Shown here: positions 8,755 through 16,608 of the stretch, piece after piece
How the letters are laid out: each line of letters starts with the position of its first letter
How positions within the stretch are numbered: the first letter of the stretch is position 1
NCBI GenBank assembly: GCA_002315375.1
Contig: DCHR01000046.1
Coordinates: 10,534-73,743, forward strand
DNA: 63,210 bases
Reading direction: 5' to 3'
DNA from: Treponema sp. UBA1747
GTDB lineage: Bacteria; Spirochaetota; Spirochaetia; Treponematales; Treponemataceae
Notes under the pieces: model-generated
What the model was told of the DNA's origin: nothing
Database searches by the model: none
What the model saw: only the letters and a program-made list of their open reading frames with translations
Made by a program: the position numbers and the translations under genes

Positions 8755-8782
8755 TTGACAATCGGGAACTGCCATTTAAAAT
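8755..8782 (+). promoter_or_regulatory. Promoter of the secreted glycosidase gene
   Basis: A consensus TTGACA (8755-8760) and TAAAAT (8777-8782) are spaced 16 bases apart. The transcript would have a leader of about 40 bases ending in GGAGG (about 8818-8822), 7 bases before the GTG start. Confidence 0.65.
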
Positions 8783-8828
8783 TAATGAGAAAAAAACAGG
8801 GTTTTGTTGTTAAAACGGAGGTTTAAAG

Positions 8829-11468
8829 GTGAAAAAAACTGCTTTCCTATTGATTTTTATGGCTTCCGGATGTCTCTTTGCCCAGGGAATCCGGCCTGCA
8901 GACGGAGCTTTTCCTTTTAATGTACTTGATATGGCAGAAAATTCACCTGTTTCCTGCCGGGATTTGAATACAGAAATAAAAAATGACAGTCTTCACGTAG
9001 TAACAGATCCTTCCGGCCATTTGTCTGTGGGAGGAGAAAGACTAAGAATTTTCGGAACAAATCTTTCCGGTTTTCCTGAAAAAGACCAGGCAGAAAGAAA
9101 CGCAAGGAGTCTTGCTGACCGCGGTTATAACTGTATTCGTTTTCATCACACAGATGCTGACTGGACAAACTGTTTTATTAAGAAAGCCCCGGACGGAAAA
9201 CGCGTAATTGACCCTGTTCAGCTGGATAAGTTCGATTATTTCGTATTCATGCTTAAGAAATACGGTATTTATGTAAACCTGAATCTTCTTACAGGACGTA
9301 CCTATACAGAAAAAGACGGAATGCCTGCAGGAACAGATAAAATTTCAGACTGGAAAAACCGGCATCTCCTTGGCTTCTGGAATAAGAAAGCCCGTGATTT
9401 ACAGAAGAATTATGCCAGAACTTTACTGGAACACGTAAATCCCTATACAGGAATTGCTCTGAAGGATGATCCGGCCTTGTGTATTGTTGAAATCAACAAC
9501 GAACAGGGAATGGTTCATTCCTATTTTTCCAATAATTTTGCTGATACACCTGATATTCTGTGGAATGAGCTTGATATTCTCTGGAATGCCTGGCTTAAGG
9601 AAAAAGGTGAAACTTACGAAAGTCTGGCAGCGGTATATAACCAGACTTATGCTGAAGGGAAATCCCTTATAGGTTCAAAAAATCACTGGAACCTTGAACA
9701 GCACAGCGGAGCTAAAGCTTCAAAAACCGGAGAGGGCAACAATGCCGTAATAAATATAACCGGTAATGGTGGAGCCGGATGGCATATACAGTTCAATACA
9801 CCGGGACTGAAAATTGAAAAAGACCAGGTTTATACCATTTCTTTCAAGGCAAAAGCTTCAAAAAAAGTAACCATTAATGCCGGACTGATGATGGCTCATG
9901 ATCCATGGTCAAATATTGGTTGGAGCAAGAATATCAATCTTGATAAAGACTGGGCAGATTACAGTTTTGTTGTTTCCGGGCTTCAGCCTGATTCCAATGC
10001 CCGCCTGAATTTTGGTGATATGGGATATCTGGCAGGAACAAAGATTGAACTGAAAAATATTGAAATGAAAGAAGGGGGAAAACTGACTTCTGTCAGGAAA
10101 AGTCCCAACGGAGTCCTTCTTCCTCAATCAGGAGACTATGGGGAACTTCCTGAAAACTATAAGAATCTTGTTTTGAACTTCCTTTATGACGTTGAAGCCG
10201 CCTATTGGACTGACATGAGAGATTATGTAAGAAATACACTTTCCTGTCCGGCCCTTATTATGGGAAGCGCTATGGGTAATACAACTACCGGATTATCCAT
10301 GATCTTTGATATTATAGACAGCCACGCATATTTCAATCATCCTTCTTTTCCTGGAAAAGGATGGGACCAGAACAACTATAATATCCAGAATGATGACCTT
10401 ACCCGGCAGGAATGTTCAAAGACACTGACAAATCTGGCCGGATTCCGTGTATTCGGGAAACCCTTCAGTGTCAGCGAATATGATCATCCTTATCCGAACC
10501 AGTTCAGTGCAGAAATGTATCCCATGTATGCCGCCTTCGCTTCTTATCAGGACTGGGACGCAATTTATACCTTCTGTTCAGATGTAATTGAATCAAATGA
10601 AGCTAAAAACAGGAGGATTTCAGGCTATTTTGATCAGACTCATAACCCTGTAAAGACTGCAGCGGCTCCAATCGCTGCCCGTATATTCAGAACCGGTGCA
10701 ATTCCTCCGGAAAGCAGTTATGTCTGGATGAGTCTTAATGAAGAAAGAGAAAGAAAAAATCTCCAGAAGTTCGGAGGCTGGTCTGTCGGGAATCCATCTT
10801 TATGGGGCTTTAAGCCTGTTATGGCTATGGGTGCTCAGACCGGAATACTCTGGAATGAAGATCCGAAGGTGGACTGGAATGGTTGTTCCGTGGAAAAAAC
10901 TTCTGGATTAGCCGGAGCTTTGAAAGAAAAACTGAATAAATCATCCGTGGGACTTAGTGGGGATACGGGGATTTCTTCAATTTTCTGGGAAGAAGAAAAG
11001 GGAACTTTTCTTGCCCGGGGTGAAAACGCTTTTGTTTATGTTGGAAGAAAAGAGTCTCCGCATATGAAAGAAGCATCAAATCCAGTTTTCAATAACTTTG
11101 AGTTTATTCCATCGGGAGATTTCGCTTCCATAATGGGTGTCCGTAAAGAAGACGGGAAATGGATTTTCTTTGCCGGTTCATGGAGCGGAAACAAGGGTGA
11201 GCAGCTTCGTGAATACGGTCAGACAACGCCATATTCAGCTTCAAAGGAAGTTGTTCAGAGGGCAAATGTAAAGCTGACATCAAAACCGCCTTATTCGTCA
11301 AAAGAGGCCCTGACACTTTCTGCCGGCGGACTTCTGAAGTCCCTGCAAGGAAAATTGAAGTTTACACCTCTTTCAGAAAAGGGACTTCCTTCTGTCAAAG
11401 CCCGCAAAGGAACAGAATTCGAATTATCCGAAACCTCAGGTTCTCTCTGGTATCTTCTGGAACCCTAA
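8829..11468 (+). CDS. Secreted glycoside-hydrolase-like protein (clan GH-A fold) with inserted CBM
   Basis: The 879-residue product has a signal peptide (residues 1-18, cleaved near FA/QG). A (beta/alpha)8-type catalytic region begins near residue 60 with RIFGTNLSG and the cellulase-like NCIRFHHTD. Glu225 in CIVEINNEQG fits the acid/base asparagine-glutamate pair of clan GH-A, and Glu550 in FSVSEYDHPYPNQ fits the nucleophile. Between them (about 285-415) lies a galactose-binding-like carbohydrate module (IQFNTPGLKIEKDQVYTISFKAKAS...YLAGTKIELKNIEM), an insertion that splits the barrel. The C-terminal ~250 residues form further beta domains. The exact GH family and substrate are not identifiable by eye; plant polysaccharide is likely. 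GTG start with a strong GGAGG site. Confidence 0.75.
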   Translation: MKKTAFLLIFMASGCLFAQGIRPADGAFPFNVLDMAENSPVSCRDLNTEIKNDSLHVVTDPSGHLSVGGERLRIFGTNLSGFPEKDQAERNARSLADRGYNCIRFHHTDADWTNCFIKKAPDGKRVIDPVQLDKFDYFVFMLKKYGIYVNLNLLTGRTYTEKDGMPAGTDKISDWKNRHLLGFWNKKARDLQKNYARTLLEHVNPYTGIALKDDPALCIVEINNEQGMVHSYFSNNFADTPDILWNELDILWNAWLKEKGETYESLAAVYNQTYAEGKSLIGSKNHWNLEQHSGAKASKTGEGNNAVINITGNGGAGWHIQFNTPGLKIEKDQVYTISFKAKASKKVTINAGLMMAHDPWSNIGWSKNINLDKDWADYSFVVSGLQPDSNARLNFGDMGYLAGTKIELKNIEMKEGGKLTSVRKSPNGVLLPQSGDYGELPENYKNLVLNFLYDVEAAYWTDMRDYVRNTLSCPALIMGSAMGNTTTGLSMIFDIIDSHAYFNHPSFPGKGWDQNNYNIQNDDLTRQECSKTLTNLAGFRVFGKPFSVSEYDHPYPNQFSAEMYPMYAAFASYQDWDAIYTFCSDVIESNEAKNRRISGYFDQTHNPVKTAAAPIAARIFRTGAIPPESSYVWMSLNEERERKNLQKFGGWSVGNPSLWGFKPVMAMGAQTGILWNEDPKVDWNGCSVEKTSGLAGALKEKLNKSSVGLSGDTGISSIFWEEEKGTFLARGENAFVYVGRKESPHMKEASNPVFNNFEFIPSGDFASIMGVRKEDGKWIFFAGSWSGNKGEQLREYGQTTPYSASKEVVQRANVKLTSKPPYSSKEALTLSAGGLLKSLQGKLKFTPLSEKGLPSVKARKGTEFELSETSGSLWYLLEP

Positions 11469-11513
11469 AGAATGATTTGAATTATAGATATTTATTTTTT
11501 ACTATTTTTTCGT

Positions 11514-11531
11514 TACACTCATCATTATGAT
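11514..11531 (+). promoter_or_regulatory. lysC -10 and start-codon palindrome
   Basis: TACACT (11514-11519) ends 7 bases before the lysC ATG and no Shine-Dalgarno is present. The start codon lies inside a perfect 11-base palindrome ATCAT-t-ATGAT (11521-11531). No convincing -35 is seen. Confidence 0.35.
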
Positions 11532-12852
11532 AGTAATGAAATTTGGCGGTTCTTCTGTAGCAAACGCAGACAGAATCAAGCACGTAGCCTCAATTATTAA
11601 GGCATATCGCGATCAGCGTCCGGTAGTTGTACTTTCAGCAATGGGTGATACAACTGATTATCTTCTTGATGCAGCTGACATGGCAGTAAATGGCACAGTA
11701 GACATTAAAAATGTCCGTGACCTTCACTATGAAACTGTAGAAATCCTTGGTCTGGATAAAAAACCTGTAGATGAGCTTCTTGGTGAACTGAACCAGCTTC
11801 TTACAGGAATCAGCATGCTCCGCGAACTTACCAAAAAAACACGTGATTACCTGGTTTCATTCGGTGAACGCCTTTCTGTCAGAATTATGGCAATGTATCT
11901 GGAAAGAGAAGGGGTTCCTGCAAGTTTCTTTGATGCATGGGATATCGGAATGGTTTCTGATTCTAACTTCATGTCAGCTGAACTTCTGGATGAAGTTTGG
12001 GAAAATATTCCAAATGCATTGAGTGCATATAAGGAAGGTCTTTCAAATGCTATTCCTATCGTAACAGGCTTTATTGCCAAAGATAAAAACGGGAATATTA
12101 CTACTCTCGGACGCGGTGGTTCAGACCTTTCTGCAACAATGATTGGTTCTGCAATGGGAGCTGTTGAAATCCAGACATGGAAAGATGTAGACGGTATCAT
12201 GACAACTGACCCTCGCATCTGTTCTGATGCAAAACCTGTTTCTGAGGTTACATACGAAGAAGCTCAGGAACTGGCTATGTTCGGGGCACAGGTTCTCCAT
12301 CCTCGTTCAATGATTCCTTGCCGCAAAACAGGAACACCTGTTCGCGTAAAGAACTCATATAATATTACAAGTCCGGGATCTATTATTGTGGAAAAACATA
12401 TGGGAAAAACAAGTCCAGTTTGTGCTATTACAACAGTAAAGAAAATCAGTCTTATCGATATCCAGTCCTCACGTATGCTGGGAGCAGCCGGATTCCTGGC
12501 CCATGTTTTCAATCAGTTCCTCAAATGGAATATTTCTATTGATGTAATTGCTACTTCTGAAGTTTCAGTTTCCCTTACTGTTAATTCAAAAGACAAAATT
12601 GACGGGCTTCTTGAAGACCTTGGACGTGTAGCTGATGTTGAAGTTCACACAGGAAAAGCAATTGTAACTGTGGTTTGTGATGCAAAACATTCTTCATCAA
12701 TTCTTGCCGCTGGTTTTGATGCTCTGGCTGATGAAGGAATCAATGTTCAGATGATTTCTCAGGGCGCAAGCAAAGTAAATATCAGTATGATTGTAGATGA
12801 ATCTGAAGCTGAACAGACTGTAAAGGTTCTGCATAAAGCCTATTTCGGGTAA
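11527..12852 (+). CDS. lysC: Aspartate kinase
   Basis: Aspartate kinase phosphorylates L-aspartate, the first step toward lysine/diaminopimelate, threonine and methionine. The 441-residue monofunctional enzyme has the N-terminal MKFGGSSV motif (4-11), a kinase domain with SFGERLSVRIMA, TGFIAKDKNGNITTLGRGGSD and TWKDVDGIMTTDPRI, and two C-terminal ACT domains (about 300-441) that normally bind the feedback inhibitor. It is followed after 13 bases by dapB, so the pair should serve diaminopimelate synthesis for the cell wall. There is no lysine riboswitch: the gap upstream is only 58 bases. The start appears leaderless. Confidence 0.96.
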   Translation: MIVMKFGGSSVANADRIKHVASIIKAYRDQRPVVVLSAMGDTTDYLLDAADMAVNGTVDIKNVRDLHYETVEILGLDKKPVDELLGELNQLLTGISMLRELTKKTRDYLVSFGERLSVRIMAMYLEREGVPASFFDAWDIGMVSDSNFMSAELLDEVWENIPNALSAYKEGLSNAIPIVTGFIAKDKNGNITTLGRGGSDLSATMIGSAMGAVEIQTWKDVDGIMTTDPRICSDAKPVSEVTYEEAQELAMFGAQVLHPRSMIPCRKTGTPVRVKNSYNITSPGSIIVEKHMGKTSPVCAITTVKKISLIDIQSSRMLGAAGFLAHVFNQFLKWNISIDVIATSEVSVSLTVNSKDKIDGLLEDLGRVADVEVHTGKAIVTVVCDAKHSSSILAAGFDALADEGINVQMISQGASKVNISMIVDESEAEQTVKVLHKAYFG

Positions 12853-12865
12853 CTGGAGATTAAAA

Positions 12866-13645
12866 ATGAAGATTGCTTTGGTTGGATATGGAAAAATGGG
12901 ACATATGCTGCGTGCTGCAGCAGAAGCCTGCGGACATGAAGTTGTTGTGACTATTGATGTTATAGCTGCTGATGCTGATGTAAAAGTTCCCGCAGGGGAT
13001 GGAAAAGCTGTTGCCGATGCAGTAAAAGCAAGCGGTGCAGAAGGGGTAATTGAATTTACTCATCCTACAGCCGTTATGGAAAATATTAAAAATCTTCTTC
13101 CTCTGGGGCTGCCAATTGTTGTTGGAACTACAGGATGGAATGATAAATATGCTGAAGTTGAAGCAATGGCAAAAGAAACAAACGGAATTATTCTTGGAGG
13201 AGGAAACTTCTCTGTAGGCGTAAATCTGCTTTATAAAATCATTGCTGAAGCTCAGAAACTTATTGCTGAATATCCTGAATATGACACAGCCGTATGGGAA
13301 ATGCATCATACTCAGAAAGCAGACAGTCCTTCAGGAACAGCCCTGGAAATTGCAAAGGTGATTCTGGACAACTGTTCTGCTAAGACTGAAATTGTAACAG
13401 ATGAATTCAAACAGAAGCCTGAAAAACATCAGCTTCATGTTTCATCAACAAGATGCGGAAATGTTCCCGGAACTCACTCAGTATTCTTTGACGGACCTGC
13501 AGATACAATCGAAATCAAACATACTGCAAGAAGCCGTGAAGGATTTGCTTACGGGGCAGTTCATGGTCTTGAAAAACTGGATGCCGGTCTTAAAGACGGT
13601 TCAATTCAGAAAGGCCGTTTCTACAAAATGACAGAAATGTTCTAA
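12866..13645 (+). CDS. dapB: 4-hydroxy-tetrahydrodipicolinate reductase
   Basis: DapB reduces the cyclic product of DapA to tetrahydrodipicolinate in lysine and peptidoglycan precursor synthesis. The 259 residues show the nucleotide-binding GYGKMG (7-12), IEFTHP (62-67), VVGTTGW (85-91) and the substrate/catalytic segment MHHTQKADSPSGTA (146-159), in which His148 and Lys151 correspond to the catalytic His and Lys of the E. coli enzyme. Length is typical. It has a GGAG ribosome binding site and sits 13 bases after lysC, which indicates co-transcription; the unit ends at a strong terminator at 13676. Confidence 0.96.
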   Translation: MKIALVGYGKMGHMLRAAAEACGHEVVVTIDVIAADADVKVPAGDGKAVADAVKASGAEGVIEFTHPTAVMENIKNLLPLGLPIVVGTTGWNDKYAEVEAMAKETNGIILGGGNFSVGVNLLYKIIAEAQKLIAEYPEYDTAVWEMHHTQKADSPSGTALEIAKVILDNCSAKTEIVTDEFKQKPEKHQLHVSSTRCGNVPGTHSVFFDGPADTIEIKHTARSREGFAYGAVHGLEKLDAGLKDGSIQKGRFYKMTEMF

Positions 13646-13675
13646 GTTCTGAATAAAAAGAACGCTTTGTTAAAT

Positions 13676-13712
13676 AAAAAAGACTTCCTTAATTGCAAGG
13701 AAGTCTTTTTTT
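13676..13712 (+). terminator. Terminator after lysC-dapB
   Basis: A perfect 15-base stem AAAAAAGACTTCCTT (13676-13690) pairs with AAGGAAGTCTTTTTT (13697-13711) around a 6-base loop, ending in a T run. The A run on the other side allows it to work for the convergent gene too. Confidence 0.9.
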
Positions 13713-13720
13713 GATTTTAA

Positions 13721-13764
13721 ATAACTGGTGGTTGAACTTATCGAAACTACCGGTTGTTCTGTTT
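13721..13764. repeat. AACTACCGG hairpin repeat, copy 1
   Basis: The stretch contains GGTGGTT (13727-13733) and AACTACC (13745-13751), which pair with one G-U, followed by GG-TTGTT-CTGTTTTTT. A near-identical element, including the leading CTGGTG and the trailing TGTT.TGTTTT, lies at 30091-30134. It lies just after the dapB terminator, between convergent genes. Confidence 0.6.
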
Positions 13765-13771
13765 TTTCAGA

Positions 13772-14938
13772 CTAAACTTCAGCTTCATCAAGCCGTCCGA
13801 ATTCACAGAGGGCTTTGGAAATTCTCAGGTATTCAATCTGTTCCAGCGTGTTTTTCAGTACTTTATACAGTTTTATTTCGCCTGTTCCTGAATTACTTGA
13901 AACAATGGAAAGGGTTTTTCTGTTTCCTTCCGGTAATTCAATGACTTTGTTGCAAAGATCGGTAATCGGTGTGAAGACATCGATATCAATAACCCATTGT
14001 TTTGTTTTTACGCTGGATGACCAGTGAAGTTCCGTAAATTCATTCTGGGTAGCTTCCTGACAATCCCAGATTATTTCTGAGTTTTTCTTGTTTTCAGAAG
14101 CATCAAAGGCCATTTTGTTTCCTTCAATATTCAGAAGAAGTGATGCCTGGTCTCCGTACATTCCGTGTACGGCAAAACTTGAATCGAACATTACGCGGCC
14201 TGAGATAAGGCTTGAAAGATTTGACGCAGAAACATGGAACCAGGGATTAGGGAAGGTCTGACCCCATGTTTTATCAAAATACCCGAAGGAAGTCAGGGGA
14301 TTTACTGAATAATCATTTCCACACCAGTTAATGGTTCCAGCAAAATTGGTCCGGCAGCCTATAGGTGCCCAGAATTCTGATTTTTCCTGAAATCCTTTTT
14401 CAAATTCCTGAAGAATTTCAAAATCCAGGTTCCATTCCGCGTAACCGTCCTGGCATAAATATTCCGGATGAGCTGCAAGGTCTCTCTGTGAACAGCTGAT
14501 AAAGCCGCTCAAATGATTTTCTGTAAATACACAGGTTCCTGTTCGGATTTCAAAAGGTTTCTGAGAGATTTTAATATTGCTGTGGTTGTCGTAATAACTG
14601 ATTTGTTTTCCTTTCTGCCCCAAGGCTCCAAAGCGGACAACAATATATGATGGAATTACCAGGTTTTCTGACTGAAGTTCTGTTGCAGACATTGTTCCTG
14701 CCAGTGCATATTGAAGGTCTTCAGCGCTTACTGCATTTCTGTGTTTGAAACCTAAAACCGGTTCTGATGGCGAAAGTTGAGGGTTCAACATTTCAAGTTC
14801 AAGATAAAATGCTTTTTCTGATCCTGTATCTATTTCTGTTGCGTTAAAAACATATCTCCAGATAATAATTCCGTTTTTTTTAAGCTTTCCCGAAAGTGTA
14901 TATCTGGAATTTGCTAAGCCTTTCTTTGAAACACCCAT
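13772..14938 (-). CDS. Tocopherol cyclase-like protein
   Basis: The 388-residue protein carries the segment GYFDKTWGQTFPNPWFHVSAS (219-239), which matches the Y-x-[ED]-K-x-W-G...FP..W-F-x-V signature of the tocopherol cyclase family, with beta-rich flanks and the N-terminal WRYVFNATEID...FYLELEML seen in bacterial members. In plants and cyanobacteria this enzyme closes the chromanol ring of vitamin E; bacterial relatives in anaerobes are uncharacterised and probably bind or modify other lipids. No signal peptide is visible. A purine-rich AAGGAAAAGGA precedes the ATG. It is monocistronic, convergent with dapB and divergent from rpe. Confidence 0.65.
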   Translation of the reverse strand: MGVSKKGLANSRYTLSGKLKKNGIIIWRYVFNATEIDTGSEKAFYLELEMLNPQLSPSEPVLGFKHRNAVSAEDLQYALAGTMSATELQSENLVIPSYIVVRFGALGQKGKQISYYDNHSNIKISQKPFEIRTGTCVFTENHLSGFISCSQRDLAAHPEYLCQDGYAEWNLDFEILQEFEKGFQEKSEFWAPIGCRTNFAGTINWCGNDYSVNPLTSFGYFDKTWGQTFPNPWFHVSASNLSSLISGRVMFDSSFAVHGMYGDQASLLLNIEGNKMAFDASENKKNSEIIWDCQEATQNEFTELHWSSSVKTKQWVIDIDVFTPITDLCNKVIELPEGNRKTLSIVSSNSGTGEIKLYKVLKNTLEQIEYLRISKALCEFGRLDEAEV

Positions 14939-14983
14939 TATAGTCCTTTTCCTTCGTAAATTTTCGGAAGATTAGGAAAATAC

Positions 14984-15013
14984 TTTAAAGGTATTCTAAT
15001 AATATGGTATAAT
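14984..15013 (+). promoter_or_regulatory. rpe promoter, leaderless
   Basis: TTTAAA (14984-14989), an 18-base spacer and a perfect TATAAT (15008-15013) precede the rpe ATG by 7 bases. There is no Shine-Dalgarno sequence. Confidence 0.65.
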
Positions 15014-15020
15014 TCTGTGT

Positions 15021-15653
15021 ATGAGTAATCTGATTTTAGCTCCGTCGCTTCTTTCGGCGGATTTCAATAACCTTAGTGATGCAATGAAAAAAATTGAACA
15101 GGAAGGTTCCGGTGCTGTTCATATTGATGTAATGGACGGAAATTTTGTACCTGAAATTACTTATGGTGAACCTGTAATCCGTTGCATCAGAAAATGTTCT
15201 GATCTTCCTTTTGATGTTCATCTGATGGTTGAAAAACCTGAAAATCATGTAAAACTTTTCAGCGAGGCCGGTGCGGACTGGATTACATTCCATATTGAAG
15301 CAACAAATCATGCTAATCGTGTTATTCAGATGATTCATGAAATGGGAAAAAAAGCTGGTGTCGCAGTTAATCCGGGAACTCCTGTTTCTGCTCTTGAAGA
15401 AGTCCTGGAGTATGCGGATCTTATTCTGGTTATGACAGTAAATCCAGGCTGGGGAAATCAGAGTATGATTCCTTCCACTTTGAACAAGGTTCGATCTTTA
15501 AAGAAAATCCGCAGCGAAAAAGGTTACCATTATATGATTTCTGTTGATGGGGGAGTAAATGAAAAAACTCTTTCATCTGTTGTTGAAGCCGGAACCGATG
15601 TTGTTGTTTCTGGTTCTGCCTTTTTTAAAGGAACTTTAAACTGGAAAAAATAA
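15021..15653 (+). CDS. rpe: Ribulose-phosphate 3-epimerase
   Basis: Rpe interconverts D-ribulose 5-phosphate and D-xylulose 5-phosphate in the pentose phosphate pathway using a bound divalent metal. The 210-residue TIM-barrel shows LAPSLLSADF (5-14), HIDVMDGNFVPEI, FDVHLMVEKP and SVDGGVN, the metal and acid/base positions of the family. One conserved phosphate-loop motif, normally NPGFGGQ, reads NPGWGNQ here, which is unusual and could shift substrate preference. The gene leads a unit with three envelope/TPR genes, 11 bases before the next. Its transcript looks leaderless. Confidence 0.92.
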   Translation: MSNLILAPSLLSADFNNLSDAMKKIEQEGSGAVHIDVMDGNFVPEITYGEPVIRCIRKCSDLPFDVHLMVEKPENHVKLFSEAGADWITFHIEATNHANRVIQMIHEMGKKAGVAVNPGTPVSALEEVLEYADLILVMTVNPGWGNQSMIPSTLNKVRSLKKIRSEKGYHYMISVDGGVNEKTLSSVVEAGTDVVVSGSAFFKGTLNWKK

Positions 15654-15664
15654 GGAGTGCCGGC

Positions 15665-16579
15665 ATGAAGGTTATCCGGAAACTTACAGCAGTTTTTCTT
15701 ACAGCAGCTCTTTTTTCTCTTCCCCTGGTTGCAGAAAGTTCTTCGGAATCTGCTTTTGCTGCAGGATGCAAAGCTTATGCAGCCGGAGACTGGACCAGTG
15801 CTGTTTTTTCATTAAAGAAAGCAGCTTCTTTTGAACAGAATAATAATCCTGATACTTTTTATATGCTTATCAATGCCGAAATCTATTCTGGTGACTATGA
15901 AAGCGCTCTCGAAGACTGTGTTTATTATCAGGAAGAATTCAAAGGTTCTTTGTATGAATCAAATGTAGTTTATCTGAAAGGCCGCTGTTATTTTTCACTT
16001 GGAGAATATGACAAAGCCGTAATTACTTTAAGTGATTTCTGTCATCAGTACGAAAAGCATGATATGTATGCTGCCGGCCTGTTCTGGATTGGTGAATCTT
16101 TTTATGCCTGTTATCAGTATCCTGAAGCTGCCGCTCTTTATCAGCGTGTAGTCACAGAGTTCCCTGATGATGCAAAAGCACCTGCATGTCAGTATAGAAT
16201 CGAAACAATTAACCAGCGGGAACGGGAAGAAAAACTTCTTTATCTTCTTAAACAGACCGGAGAAGAATACCTGTTTGCAAAAGAAGAATATGAAAAGCAG
16301 CTTAAATTTTATTCAACAGAAACTGCTTCCGGAACGAGAGCAAAACTTATTGAAGCTCAGAAAAGAAATGCTGAACTCGAAGAAAAGTACAAGGAACTTG
16401 AACTGGAACTTCAGCGTATTAAGGCTTCCGGTGGAATAGATGTGCCGGATGAAAAAAAATCAGAAGGACTGCCTGAAGTCGACGTAAAAAATACAGATGA
16501 AAGTCTTCTTGAAGTATTGAAGGCTAAAGCAGATGAAACAAAATATCTTCTTGAAGAAAAAGCTTCTCAGAAAAAATAA
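15665..16579 (+). CDS. Secreted TPR protein with C-terminal coiled coil
   Basis: A signal peptide (residues 1-22, ending LPLVAES) is followed by a TPR solenoid (about 25-180) with repeats such as SAFAAGCKAYAAGDWTSAVFSLKKA and YLKGRCYFSLGEYDKAVITL, then YPEAAALYQRVVTEFPDDAKAPAC, which resembles the YbgF/BamD-type periplasmic TPRs. Residues about 200-300 form a charged coiled coil (RAKLIEAQKRNAELEEKYKELELELQRI, written here in part). The 304-residue protein is likely periplasmic and works as a scaffold. It lies in an apparent operon with rpe, a lipoprotein and a second TPR protein. The function is not known. Confidence 0.7.
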   Translation: MKVIRKLTAVFLTAALFSLPLVAESSSESAFAAGCKAYAAGDWTSAVFSLKKAASFEQNNNPDTFYMLINAEIYSGDYESALEDCVYYQEEFKGSLYESNVVYLKGRCYFSLGEYDKAVITLSDFCHQYEKHDMYAAGLFWIGESFYACYQYPEAAALYQRVVTEFPDDAKAPACQYRIETINQREREEKLLYLLKQTGEEYLFAKEEYEKQLKFYSTETASGTRAKLIEAQKRNAELEEKYKELELELQRIKASGGIDVPDEKKSEGLPEVDVKNTDESLLEVLKAKADETKYLLEEKASQKK

Positions 16580-16608
16580 GTTTGGGTGTTAGAGAGGGAA
16601 CTTAAATA

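Noticed and set aside
8695..8775. 27-residue N-terminal extension of Ndk
   Set aside because: It overlaps a 17-base-spaced promoter and would add sequence not found in Ndk proteins.
11469..11526. Lysine riboswitch ahead of lysC
   Set aside because: Only 58 bases separate the genes and the -10 lies 7 bases from the ATG, so there is no room for an aptamer.
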